Assembly: GCA_910589045.1 (NCBI GenBank)
Contig: CAJUSH010000024.1
Location: 1-50,229 of the forward strand
Length of the DNA stretch: 50,229 nucleotides
Direction of reading: 5' to 3'
Source of the DNA: an uncultured Eubacterium sp.
GTDB taxonomy: Bacteria > Bacillota_A > Clostridia > Lachnospirales > Lachnospiraceae
Part shown: positions 33,782 through 41,077 of the stretch, piece after piece
How the letters are laid out: every line of letters begins with the position of its first letter
How positions within the stretch are numbered: position 1 is the first letter of the stretch
Notes under the pieces: generated by a model
Seen by the model: only the letters and a program-made list of their open reading frames with translations
What the model was told of the DNA's origin: nothing
Databases searched by the model: none
Made by a program: the position numbers and the translations under genes

Positions 33782-34489
33782 ATGTTACCTTATATAGCAG
33801 AGTTTATCGGAACATGTATGCTCATCATCTTAGGTGATGGCGTTGTTGCTAACGTTACATTGAACAAATCAGGCATGAAGGGTGCCGGTTCCATCCAGAT
33901 CACGTTTGCATGGGGTCTTGCAGTTATGGTTCCCGCCTGCATCTTCGGAGCTGCATCCGGCGCATCCTTTAACCCGGCGCTCACGATCGCGCTTGCCGCT
34001 GACGGCAGCTTCCAGTGGTCTCAGGTTCCCGGCTATATCGTTGCACAGTTTGCCGGCGCATTTTTAGGCGCGTGCATCGTATATCTTCTGTTCAAAGAGC
34101 AGTTTGATGCAACCGACGACCCCGGAACAAAGCTCGGCGTATTCTCCACCGGCCCTTCCGTTCCGAACGTTCCTTTGAACTTCCTGAGTGAAGCTGTCGG
34201 CACATTTGTACTCGTATTCGCAATCAAGGGTATCGGCAATGCAGCTCCGAGCGGCGGCGTTGACAAGCTCTTCGTTTTCGGCATCATCGTTTCCATCGGT
34301 ATGTCGCTCGGCGGATTAACCGGTTACGCGATCAACCCCGCCAGAGATTTAGGCCCCCGTATTGCGCACGCCGTATTACCGATCAAGGGCAAGGGCGATT
34401 CCAACTTTGGTTACGGATGGATTCCGGTAGTTGCACCGATCGTTGGCGCACTGGCAGCAGTTGGCTTATACGCTGTAATCCCGTGGTAA
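33782..34489 (+). CDS. glpF: Glycerol uptake facilitator (MIP family)
   Basis: The 235-residue aquaglyceroporin has six membrane helices and two half-helices with NPA boxes, SFNPALTIAL and YAINPARDLGPR. The Asp directly after the second box Arg (NPARD) is the usual mark of glycerol channels rather than water channels. It passes glycerol by diffusion through the inner membrane. The start has AGGAGG seven bases upstream. It is followed by a strong terminator at 34538-34587. Confidence 0.96.
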   Translation: MLPYIAEFIGTCMLIILGDGVVANVTLNKSGMKGAGSIQITFAWGLAVMVPACIFGAASGASFNPALTIALAADGSFQWSQVPGYIVAQFAGAFLGACIVYLLFKEQFDATDDPGTKLGVFSTGPSVPNVPLNFLSEAVGTFVLVFAIKGIGNAAPSGGVDKLFVFGIIVSIGMSLGGLTGYAINPARDLGPRIAHAVLPIKGKGDSNFGYGWIPVVAPIVGALAAVGLYAVIPW

Positions 34490-34537
34490 TTAACAACCTA
34501 TCTGTATATTAAAATAAAATAATCAGCAAGAGATGAG

Positions 34538-34587
34538 AGCCGTGCTATGAGATACCGGAAACGGTATCTCAAAAGCATGGCTTTTTT
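34538..34587 (+). terminator. Terminator after glpF
   Basis: An outer stem AGCCGTGCT/AGCATGGCT encloses an inner perfect stem GAGATACCG-GAAA-CGGTATCTC, with TTTTTT at 34582-34587. It ends the glpK-glpF transcript about 50 bases past the stop codon and lies 88 bases before the next gene. Confidence 0.92.
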
Positions 34588-34621
34588 CAGCGGAAGACAA
34601 ACCGATGCCTTCCGATTCCAT

Positions 34622-34642
34622 GCCCGCAGGCGGGCCGTATAA
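34622..34642 (+). promoter_or_regulatory. -10 box and palindrome before the glycerol-3-phosphate dehydrogenase operon
   Basis: A consensus TATAAT lies at 34637-34642, with a perfect inverted repeat GCCCGC-AG-GCGGGC (34622-34635) just upstream in the spacer. There is no clear -35 box, so this promoter is probably controlled by a protein binding the palindrome. The regulator is unknown. Confidence 0.5.
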
Positions 34643-34674
34643 TACTTATACTTTAAACTTAGGAGGGAGAAAAT

Positions 34675-36207
34675 ATGTATGACGTAGTAATCATTGGCGC
34701 CGGTGTGACCGGAAGCGCCAGTGCAAGGGAGTTATCCCGTTACAACTTAAATATTTGTGTAGTAGATAAAGAAGAAGATGTCTGCTCAGGCACATCCAAG
34801 GCAAACAGCGCGATCGTCCATTCCGGCATCGACGCTGCCCCCGGAACGCTGATGGCAGAAATGAACGTAAAAGGTAACGAAATGATGGAGCCGCTCTCCA
34901 GGGAGCTTGATTTTGCATTCAAGCGCAACGGTTCTTTGATCCTCTGCTTCTGTGAGGAAGACCGCCCGAACCTCGAGGCACTCTTTGCACACGCCGAGGC
35001 AAACGGCGTACCTGGATGCCGCATCATCGAAAAAGAGGAGCTGCACCAGATGGAGCCGAACCTCTCCGACGAAGCGATCGCAGCCATCTACTGCCCCACC
35101 GGCGGTATCGTATGTCCCTTCGGCATGAACATCGCCATGGCGGAGAACGCCTATACAAACGGCGTGGAATTCCGCTTTAACACCGCTGTCCGGAATATCA
35201 CAAAGACCGACAGGGGCTGGAAGCTCACCACAAATAACGGCGATATCCTGACAAAGGTCGTTGTCAACGCAGCCGGTGTCAACGCCGATCTTTTCCACAA
35301 TATGGTTAGCGAAAGCAAGATCCACATCACGCCCAGACGCGGCGAGTACTGCTTATTGGACAAGACAACCGGAGGACTTGTAAGCAACACGATCTTCCAG
35401 CTTCCCGGCAAGTACGGCAAGGGAATCCTTGTGACACCCACCGTACACGGCAATACCCTGATCGGCCCTACCGCCGACGACCACGACGACAGAGAAGCTA
35501 CAAACACCACGCAGGACGGTCTGGCACATGTGATCTCCGCTGCCACCAAATCCGTCCCGAACGTTCCGGTTCGCCAGGTGATCACCTCCTTCTCCGGAAA
35601 CCGTGCCCATGAGGACCACCACGAGTTCATCATTAAGGAGCTGGAGGATGCGCCCTTCTTCGTTGATGCGGCAGGCATCGAGTCACCCGGACTTACCAGC
35701 GCCCCCGCCATCGGCGTAAGGGTTGCAGACATCGTAGCCGGATTGCTGAACCCCGGGAAGAACCCGGATTTCAACGGAACGAGAAAGGGCATCCTCGATC
35801 CCAAGACGCTCTCCGAGGAGGAATACGCGAAGCTCATCGCAAAGAAGCCCGCATACGGCAACATCATCTGCCGCTGCGAGATGATTACCGAGGGTGAGAT
35901 CATTGATGCGGTTACCCGTCCCTTAGGCGCAAAATCCTTAGACGGCGTGAAGCGCAGGACCCGCGCAGGCATGGGAAGATGCCAGGCAGGCTTCTGCTCT
36001 CCCCGAACAATGGAGATCATTTCCCGCGAGCTTGGCATGTCCCAGCTTGAGATTACCAAGAACGGCGGAAAATCCAATATGGTCGTTGGCTACAGCAAGA
36101 AAAGCATAGAAGGAAGCCAAAATGCGAAGCATTTTTCCGGAATGGCTTCTGACGACATGCCCGAGAGCAGAGCAAACGGGCAAAACCCTGTAAAGGAGGA
36201 GGCATAA
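34675..36207 (+). CDS. Anaerobic glycerol-3-phosphate dehydrogenase-like FAD protein with BFD-like domain
   Basis: The 510-residue protein has an N-terminal FAD-binding DAO fold (MYDVVIIGAGVTGSASAREL), resembling GlpA and related 2-hydroxyacid oxidases, and a C-terminal bacterioferritin-associated-ferredoxin-like domain with four cysteines (IICRCEMIT and GMGRCQAGFCSPR), probably holding a [2Fe-2S] cluster. It should oxidise glycerol 3-phosphate to dihydroxyacetone phosphate. The ATG follows AGGAGGGAGAAAAT. The next two genes start 2 and 3 bases after the preceding stops, forming the three-part complex seen in clostridia without cytoplasmic GpsA-type oxidation. The exact substrate rests on the glpKF context. 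Confidence 0.88.
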   Translation: MYDVVIIGAGVTGSASARELSRYNLNICVVDKEEDVCSGTSKANSAIVHSGIDAAPGTLMAEMNVKGNEMMEPLSRELDFAFKRNGSLILCFCEEDRPNLEALFAHAEANGVPGCRIIEKEELHQMEPNLSDEAIAAIYCPTGGIVCPFGMNIAMAENAYTNGVEFRFNTAVRNITKTDRGWKLTTNNGDILTKVVVNAAGVNADLFHNMVSESKIHITPRRGEYCLLDKTTGGLVSNTIFQLPGKYGKGILVTPTVHGNTLIGPTADDHDDREATNTTQDGLAHVISAATKSVPNVPVRQVITSFSGNRAHEDHHEFIIKELEDAPFFVDAAGIESPGLTSAPAIGVRVADIVAGLLNPGKNPDFNGTRKGILDPKTLSEEEYAKLIAKKPAYGNIICRCEMITEGEIIDAVTRPLGAKSLDGVKRRTRAGMGRCQAGFCSPRTMEIISRELGMSQLEITKNGGKSNMVVGYSKKSIEGSQNAKHFSGMASDDMPESRANGQNPVKEEA

Positions 36208-36209
36208 AC

Positions 36210-37478
36210 ATGAGTTCATACGATATCGTAATCATCGGCGGCGGCCCTGCCGGTCTGGCGGCTGCTGCATCAGCAAAAAGAGAAGGAATCGACAGCATTT
36301 TAATCTTAGAGCGTGATACTCAGCTCGGCGGTATTTTAAATCAGTGCATCCACAACGGCTTTGGCCTTCACACCTTCAAGGAGGAGCTGACCGGGCCGGA
36401 GTACGCACAGCGCTTCATCGATCAGGTGGAGGAGTTAAAGATCGAGTACAAGCTAAACACCATGGTCATGGATATCAACAGCAGCAAGGAGATCACCGCC
36501 ATGAACCGCACGGACGGCCTCTTCCATATCCAGGCAAAATCCATCGTTCTTGCGATGGGCTGCCGGGAACGCTCCCGCGGTGCCTTAAACATCCCGGGCT
36601 ACCGTCCCGCAGGTATCTACTCCGCAGGTACAGCACAGCGCCTTGTAAACATTGAAGGGTACATGCCCGGACGTGAGGTTGTCATCTTAGGCTCCGGCGA
36701 TATCGGGCTGATCATGGCAAGACGTATGACCTTAGAGGGCGCAAAGGTAAAGGTTGTTGCCGAGCTGATGCCCTACTCCGGCGGCCTGAAGCGAAACATC
36801 GTCCAGTGTCTCGACGACTTCGGCATCCCGCTGAAATTAAGCCACACCGTGGTTGACATCCGCGGAAAAGAGCGTCTTGAGGGCATTACGATCGCACAGG
36901 TGGACAACACCGGAAAGCCCATCCCCGGCACCGAGGAGGATTATTCCTGTGATACACTGCTGCTCTCCTGCGGCCTGATCCCCGAAAACGAGATTTCACG
37001 CAGCATCGGCGTTGATATGGAGCCGATCACGTCCGGCCCCATCGTAAACGAGAGCCTTGAGACAAGCGTAGAGGGCGTATTCGCCTGCGGCAACGTGCTT
37101 CACGTACACGACCTCGTTGACTTCGTATCCGAGGAGGCTGCCGCAGCAGGAAGAAATGCTGCCGCTTATGTGAAGGCAGGCTGCACCCTCGGCGAAAAGA
37201 GCAAAGAAATCCCGATCACGGCGACCTGCGGTGTGCGCTACACCGTACCGAAGAAAATCCATGTCAACCGCATGGCCGATGAGCAGATCGTCCGCTTCCG
37301 TGTCGGCGCCGTTTACAAGGGCTGCTACATTTCCGCATATCTGAACGATGAGCGCATCATCCACAGAAAGCGCCAGATCATGGCTCCGGGCGAGATGGAG
37401 GAAATCAAGCTGACAAAGGAACAGTTAGCAGGCTTTGACGGCTTAGAGAATATTACGGTAAAGATTGAGGAGGCGTAA
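36210..37478 (+). CDS. FAD/NAD(P)-dependent oxidoreductase, partner of the GlpA-like protein
   Basis: This 422-residue two-dinucleotide-binding flavoprotein has an FAD motif YDIVIIGGGPAGLAAAASA at the N terminus, ILNQCIHNGFG after it, and an internal NAD-type motif VVILGSGDIGLIMARR (about residue 155), with a FACGNVLHVHDLVDF segment near the C-terminal FAD site. It probably passes electrons between the GlpA-like subunit and a pyridine nucleotide or other acceptor. Its ATG lies two bases after the previous stop with GGAGG in the end of that gene, so the proteins should be made in equal amounts. Confidence 0.88.
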   Translation: MSSYDIVIIGGGPAGLAAAASAKREGIDSILILERDTQLGGILNQCIHNGFGLHTFKEELTGPEYAQRFIDQVEELKIEYKLNTMVMDINSSKEITAMNRTDGLFHIQAKSIVLAMGCRERSRGALNIPGYRPAGIYSAGTAQRLVNIEGYMPGREVVILGSGDIGLIMARRMTLEGAKVKVVAELMPYSGGLKRNIVQCLDDFGIPLKLSHTVVDIRGKERLEGITIAQVDNTGKPIPGTEEDYSCDTLLLSCGLIPENEISRSIGVDMEPITSGPIVNESLETSVEGVFACGNVLHVHDLVDFVSEEAAAAGRNAAAYVKAGCTLGEKSKEIPITATCGVRYTVPKKIHVNRMADEQIVRFRVGAVYKGCYISAYLNDERIIHRKRQIMAPGEMEEIKLTKEQLAGFDGLENITVKIEEA

Positions 37479-37481
37479 ACC

Positions 37482-37847
37482 ATGGAAAAAAGAAATTTAA
37501 CCTGTATTGGCTGCCCGATGGGCTGCGCATTGACAGTCGAAATGGAAAACGGTGAGGTAAAAAGCGTCACCGGGCATACCTGCAAACGAGGCGACGACTA
37601 TGCACGCAAGGAAGTTACCCATCCCACACGTATCGTAACCAGCTCCGTCTATGTGACGGGCGGCGCGATTCCGATGGTATCCGTCAAAACCGCAAACGAT
37701 ATCCCCAAGGAAAAAATCATGGATATCATGGCAAGCATTGAGCATGTACAGGTAAAAGCACCGATTAAAATCGGTGACGTCATCGTGGCAAACGCTGCCG
37801 ATACCGGTGTCGATATTATCGCCACCAAGGATATCGCAGCAGTCTAA
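37482..37847 (+). CDS. DUF1667 domain protein (iron-sulphur-type small subunit)
   Basis: The 121-residue protein begins NLTCIGCPMGCALTVEMENG and later has GHTCKRGDDYARKE, giving the C-x2-CP-x2-C ... C cysteine set of DUF1667 that probably binds an iron-sulphur cluster. The family is almost always the third gene after the two flavoprotein genes seen here. A role as the electron-transfer or membrane-side subunit of the glycerol-3-phosphate dehydrogenase complex is inferred from that linkage. It starts three bases after the previous stop. Confidence 0.88.
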   Translation: MEKRNLTCIGCPMGCALTVEMENGEVKSVTGHTCKRGDDYARKEVTHPTRIVTSSVYVTGGAIPMVSVKTANDIPKEKIMDIMASIEHVQVKAPIKIGDVIVANAADTGVDIIATKDIAAV

Positions 37848-37868
37848 CATACATCTCTCTTGCAACAG

Positions 37869-37925
37869 CCCCGGCCTCCCAAGCCGGGGCAACAAAAAGA
37901 AAGCGCCCACGGCGCTTTCTTTTTG
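37869..37925 (+). terminator. Double hairpin terminator after the dehydrogenase operon
   Basis: The first stem is GCCCCGGC (37869-37876) with GCCGGGGC (37884-37891). The second is AAAAGAAAGCGCC (37896-37908) with GGCGCTTTCTTTT (37912-37924), whose T-rich side ends the transcript. The second also has A and T tracts on both sides, so it can act in both directions. Confidence 0.92.
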
Positions 37926-37973
37926 CATGCAGACTTATCTCTAATTGTTTGCAGAACCTTCCTTACATTGTAT

Positions 37974-38009
37974 GCGGGCCTCACCTCAGGGAAGCCCGCT
38001 TCGTTTTCT
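37974..38009 (+). terminator. Second terminator-like hairpin before the convergent TetR gene
   Basis: GCGGGCCTC (37974-37982) pairs with GAAGCCCGC (37991-37999), including one G-U pair, followed by TTCGTTTTCTT. It may be a back-up for the dehydrogenase operon; on the minus strand it lies just beyond the TetR stop codon but lacks a T tract. Confidence 0.6.
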
Positions 38010-38588
38010 TCAGCCTACCATCCGCGATTCCCCTGTCTGTGAAGGAAAGGCGTGGAATACCGGCTTCGTGTCAAAGATCATCAGCAGGCTGCGCGTCTCG
38101 CTGGCCAGCTCCTTGTCCGTCTTGCGCTTTCTGTGATAAATGTAGTCCATCAGATAGTAGCAATACGACGTAGTCGCAAACTGAACGCAAAAATCAAAAT
38201 CCACACCGCTCACGTTCAGCCTGTCATAGTGGCGCATCAAAACCCGAATCTGTTCCTCAATCGGCACTGCAATCGCAGGGAGCAGCTTTGGCCACTCAAT
38301 CTCGTTTACGACGCGCTCAAAAAACGGCCGCTCCTCCTCCAGCACATGAAAGAGATGCAGCACCCACTCCTCCATAGACTGATTTTCCCGACAGACGATC
38401 TCGTTGGCGAAATCATAGCGCTCCACCCACTCCAGCACATCGTAAATGTCCTTAAAGTGATAGTAAAAGCTCTGGCGGCTCATCTTCGTTCCATCCATAA
38501 TATCCTGAATGGTAATCTTACGGATTTCCTTTTTTCTCATCAGCTGCTTGACACAATCCGCAATTTTCCGTTTTGTCGTATAACACAT
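38010..38588 (-). CDS. TetR/AcrR-family regulator, DhaS-like
   Basis: The 192-residue protein has an N-terminal TetR helix-turn-helix (KRKIADCVKQLMRKKEIRKI, then TIQDIMDGTKMSRQSFYYHF) and an all-helical C-terminal domain (FFERVVNEIEWPKLLPAIAV and others) like DhaS/TetR_C_8 proteins, which switch on dihydroxyacetone kinase genes. The neighbouring glycerol and dha genes support that role. The start at 38588 has AGGAGG eight bases upstream; an upstream in-frame start at 38624 would run through a hairpin. A short GGGAGC-GCTCCC hairpin (38607-38622) lies just before the ribosome site. Target operator not identified. Confidence 0.85.
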   Translation of the reverse strand: MCYTTKRKIADCVKQLMRKKEIRKITIQDIMDGTKMSRQSFYYHFKDIYDVLEWVERYDFANEIVCRENQSMEEWVLHLFHVLEEERPFFERVVNEIEWPKLLPAIAVPIEEQIRVLMRHYDRLNVSGVDFDFCVQFATTSYCYYLMDYIYHRKRKTDKELASETRSLLMIFDTKPVFHAFPSQTGESRMVG

Positions 38589-38641
38589 ATGACACCCCTC
38601 CTGTCCGGGAGCCCCCGCTCCCACTTGCCAAAACGTTCAGC

Positions 38642-38774
38642 GTTACTGTTCACTCCGTGACCAGTAACTGGCAGTTTTGACATGAAAATTCGCTTCGCGA
38701 AGTCCAAACTGCCGCCTGAATCATGTTCTCCCGCAGCCCCGCAGCAAGTGCGTGGCTCGGGTGTGAAAAGTAAC
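38642..38774. repeat. Full copy of dispersed modular repeat (133 bp)
   Basis: Bounded by GTTACTGTTCAC (38642-38653) and GTGAAAAGTAAC (38763-38774), which are inverted copies of each other at 11 of 12 positions. Internal parts are the hairpin GTTACTGTTCAC/GTGACCAGTAAC, the stem GGCAGTTTTGA with TCCAAACTGCC whose tip holds TTCGCTTCGCGAA, and the linker CTGAATCATGTTCTC (38716-38730). There is no obvious target-site duplication. It occupies the gap between glpP and the TetR gene. Confidence 0.8.
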
Positions 38775-38835
38775 CAATCAGCCGCCTCTTTTGCACAGGA
38801 CTCCCACATCCTGCTGACGACGGCCAAGCTGTTTT

Positions 38836-39402
38836 CTACATGTTCCATACATCCTCGTTGGTCGTTGAAATTGCTACCGCCCCTGCATTCAGCGCCTGTA
38901 TCACATCCTCCTTCTCTGCGATCAGTCCACCGGCAATAATGGGCACCCCCAGTTCTCTTTTCATGCGGAAAATAATTTTCGGCATCAGCCCCGGCAAGAT
39001 TTCCACGATATCCGCATAATCATCGATATGCCGGTTCAAATTGGAAAGCGCCTTGGAATCGATGACAAAAATCCGGTAAATCGTGCTCAGTCCCAGCTGC
39101 TTTCCACGTTTGATCTGATCAAACCTCGTAGAAATCACACCGTCCGCCCTCGTATACTTTGCAATAAAGTCAACCGCTTCCTCCCTGGTGCTAAGTCCTG
39201 CAATCAAATCCATATGTACCATGACCATTTTGCCCGCCGCCTTCAGCTGCGCGGTAATGTCCGCGATCGTTGCCACTTCCCCATAAAGCACAAACACGAT
39301 ACGCGCATCAGCGAGCTTTAAACAGGCCTCCAGACCCTCATCGCCCTTGATCGCCATAATAATCGGATTCTCCGACAATGCATCATACAACTGCTGTTTC
39401 AT
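38836..39402 (-). CDS. glpP: Glycerol-3-phosphate-responsive antiterminator
   Basis: This 188-residue TIM-barrel-like protein of the G3P_antiterm family binds glycerol 3-phosphate and then lets RNA polymerase pass leader terminators of glp genes. Typical segments are ENPIIMAIKGDEGLEACL, VHMDLIAGLSTREEAVDFIA, TRADGVISTRFDQIKRGKQL, VEILPGLMPKII and VPIIAGGLIAEKEDVIQALN then AGAVAISTTNEDVW. The start has AAGGGGG five bases upstream. It sits between the glycerol dehydrogenase operon and the dha operon. Which leader it acts on is not clear from the sequence; the dhaK leader hairpin is one candidate. Confidence 0.93.
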   Translation of the reverse strand: MKQQLYDALSENPIIMAIKGDEGLEACLKLADARIVFVLYGEVATIADITAQLKAAGKMVMVHMDLIAGLSTREEAVDFIAKYTRADGVISTRFDQIKRGKQLGLSTIYRIFVIDSKALSNLNRHIDDYADIVEILPGLMPKIIFRMKRELGVPIIAGGLIAEKEDVIQALNAGAVAISTTNEDVWNM

Positions 39403-39610
39403 TATATCCCCCTTAAACTATACGACAAGCAGTCCAAATTCATTCCATGAAAAGAAACTCAACGTTTTGCACAAGCCAGGAGCCTGACTTTCTCCTGTAA
39501 AAAGGGATAAAAAAAGAACGTAAACGAATAAACAGCATTTCTGCCATCCGTCACGCCCTACTCTGTTCTCTCGGCTTATGCATATGATTTTATACACTTC
39601 TTATAGATAC
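39403..39610 (-). promoter_or_regulatory. Long leader of glpP
   Basis: About 200 bases separate the predicted promoter (39611-39639) from the glpP start codon. The leader has a small hairpin, CAGGAG with CTCCTG, around 39480 on the minus strand, and an AT-rich part. I see no gene in it and no terminator, and I cannot name the structure. Confidence 0.35.
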
Positions 39611-39639
39611 ATTCTACCTTTTTTGTAGAAAAAAAACAA
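39611..39639 (-). promoter_or_regulatory. Probable promoter of glpP
   Basis: On the minus strand -35 TTGTTT (39639-39634) and -10 TAGAAT (39616-39611) are 17 bases apart. This is a moderate match in an AT-rich stretch. Confidence 0.5.
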
Positions 39640-39702
39640 CCCCTATTTACAATTTTCGACAAAATGGTTAAAAAAGGATTGGACAATTTGTGCAAATTCT
39701 CT

Positions 39703-39738
39703 AAAAACGGCTCTCGTCTGTCAGAAAACGAGAGCCGT
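39703..39738 (-). terminator. Terminator of the dha operon
   Basis: On the minus strand ACGGCTCTCG (39738-39729) pairs perfectly with CGAGAGCCGT (39716-39707) around a 12-base loop, followed by TTTT. It lies about 107 bases after the dhaM stop codon. Confidence 0.88.
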
Positions 39739-39844
39739 AGTTATTCGCCGCCTGGAAGAAAGCATTTTATTTGTACCACCTTACCAGGTAAAACCTTCGC
39801 TGTAACAGTTCATTTTCGGCTTCCTGCTGCAGCAGCACATACTG

Positions 39845-40228
39845 CTAAAACTTCGCGTTACACTTTGTCTCCTCAATCTCCGCAATGATGTCCTCCAGGC
39901 TGCTGCCGCAGAGTGCGCTGACCGATGCCGCTACCGCGCTCTCCACGATTGGCGCATCCACCATGCAAATCTTGCTGCCGGCGTCAAACTCCTCCAGCAC
40001 CATCTCCGTTGTCATAACCGCGCTTCCCATGTCCATGAGAATGATCACGCCGTCCTCGGAATAAACCGCATCGATCGCCGCCTTGATCCGCTCATAGCTT
40101 GTTCCAAAGCTGCCGTCCTCCAGGCCGCCCGCCGCCACAATGCTTGCGCCGTCAGCCATCATCTTTGTCAGATCCACGATGCTCTCCGCCAGCTTCTCGC
40201 TGTGGGAAACAATTACGATTCCAACCAT
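39845..40228 (-). CDS. dhaM: PTS-dependent dihydroxyacetone kinase, phosphotransferase subunit DhaM
   Basis: This 127-residue protein is an EIIA-mannose-type domain. The phosphorylated His is in MVGIVIVSHSEKLAESI (His 9), and GVIILMDMGSAVMTTEMVLE is the family's second motif. DhaM takes phosphate from HPr and passes it to the ADP held on DhaL. It lacks the HPr and EI domains fused in some enterobacterial DhaM proteins, so general PTS proteins must supply phosphate. The start has AGGAGG six bases upstream. The DNA just before it is a duplicated segment (40230-40372), and a small reading frame overlaps its start. Confidence 0.94.
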   Translation of the reverse strand: MVGIVIVSHSEKLAESIVDLTKMMADGASIVAAGGLEDGSFGTSYERIKAAIDAVYSEDGVIILMDMGSAVMTTEMVLEEFDAGSKICMVDAPIVESAVAASVSALCGSSLEDIIAEIEETKCNAKF

Positions 40229-40299
40229 AGCCTTCCTCCTAATCTAAAGTAGCGGCACGCGCCATTTCGTCGGAAGGCATTCCGAAAAATACTCCGCAT
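40213..40299 (-). CDS. Possible 28-residue ORF overlapping the dhaM start
   Basis: An ATG at 40299 has AGGAGG eight bases upstream, a copy of the dhaM ribosome site created by the local duplication. It reads MRSIFRNAFRRNGACRYFRL then GGRLWLES and stops at 40213, 16 bases inside dhaM in another frame. The peptide is basic and matches nothing I know. It may be a by-product of the duplication, or it may couple translation to dhaM. Confidence 0.3.
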   Translation of the reverse strand: MRSIFRNAFRRNGACRYFRLGGRLWLES

Positions 40300-40372
40300 T
40301 TTGCCTTCCTCCTAATCTAAGGCAGCGGCACGCGCCGCTTCGCGTCACCTGCCATTTCGTCAAAAAGCATTT
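40230..40372. repeat. Imperfect direct duplication between dhaL and dhaM
   Basis: Copy 1 (40230-40281) and copy 2 (40303-40372) share gccttcctcctaatctaa, then agcggcacgcgcc, then gccatttcgtc and a similar tail, in the same order. The offset is 73 bases at the left end; copy 2 carries about 15 extra bases. Each copy contains an AGGAGG on the minus strand. Confidence 0.85.
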
Positions 40373-40384
40373 GATAATATGCTT

Positions 40385-41011
40385 CTACTGGTATGCACTG
40401 CAGATTTCCTTTAGCAGGAGTGTGAAGGATGTGGCTCCGGGGTCCTGATGGCCCACACTGCGCTCTCCCAGGTAGCTCGCACGTCCCTTGGTCGCCACCA
40501 TGGGCTTGGTTGCTTCCACGCCTGCCTCTGCCGCTGCCACACCGGCCTCCAGAACTGCCTTTGCGTCTGCGCCTTCGCCCTGTTTTGCCTTCATCGCCTC
40601 AAGTGCCGGAACCATGGCATCCAGCATCGTCTTCTCGCCCGTCGTGGATTTGCCGCGGGCCTTCACGCCTTCGATGCCGACCGCAAGTCCGCCTAAAAAA
40701 TCATCCATGCCGATCTCATTCTTTGCGCCGATCGTCATACCCGCTTTCATAAACGCGGTTCCATAGAGGGGGCCGGAGCTGCCGCCCACCTTTGATACAA
40801 GCGTCATGCCGACGGTCTTTAAAATATTCCCGATATCCTTCCCGGCCAGCGCTTCTGCCTGCTTTTCCACCTCGGCAAAACCCCGGGCCATATTGATCCC
40901 GTGGTCGCCGTCTCCGATCGTGTTGTCAAGGTCTGTCAGAAACTCCTTGTTTTCCTCCATGACCTTTCCCATACTCATTAAAATGTCTATTACCTTTTTC
41001 TGGTCTGTCAT
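40385..41011 (-). CDS. dhaL: Dihydroxyacetone kinase subunit DhaL
   Basis: The 208-residue all-helical subunit holds ADP with two magnesium ions and transfers phosphate to dihydroxyacetone on DhaK. The magnesium/ADP loop DNTIGDGDHGINMARGF (about residues 29-45) and the motifs KVGGSSGPLYGTAFMKAG, ARGKSTTGEKTMLDAMVPAL, GRASYLGERSVGHQDPGATS are all as expected. The start at 41011 has AAAGGAG ten bases upstream, 66 bases after dhaK, in the order dhaK-dhaL-dhaM. Confidence 0.96.
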   Translation of the reverse strand: MTDQKKVIDILMSMGKVMEENKEFLTDLDNTIGDGDHGINMARGFAEVEKQAEALAGKDIGNILKTVGMTLVSKVGGSSGPLYGTAFMKAGMTIGAKNEIGMDDFLGGLAVGIEGVKARGKSTTGEKTMLDAMVPALEAMKAKQGEGADAKAVLEAGVAAAEAGVEATKPMVATKGRASYLGERSVGHQDPGATSFTLLLKEICSAYQ

Positions 41012-41077
41012 GTTCTGTTTACTCCTTTTTCAGGTATAGCTTGCACGAACCTCGAAAATCCCCCCAGGTGCTCCTTA

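Noticed and set aside
39664..39888. Plus-strand reading frame of 74 codons over the dha terminator
   Set aside because: It has no ribosome binding site, spans a terminator hairpin and runs into the end of dhaM on the other strand.
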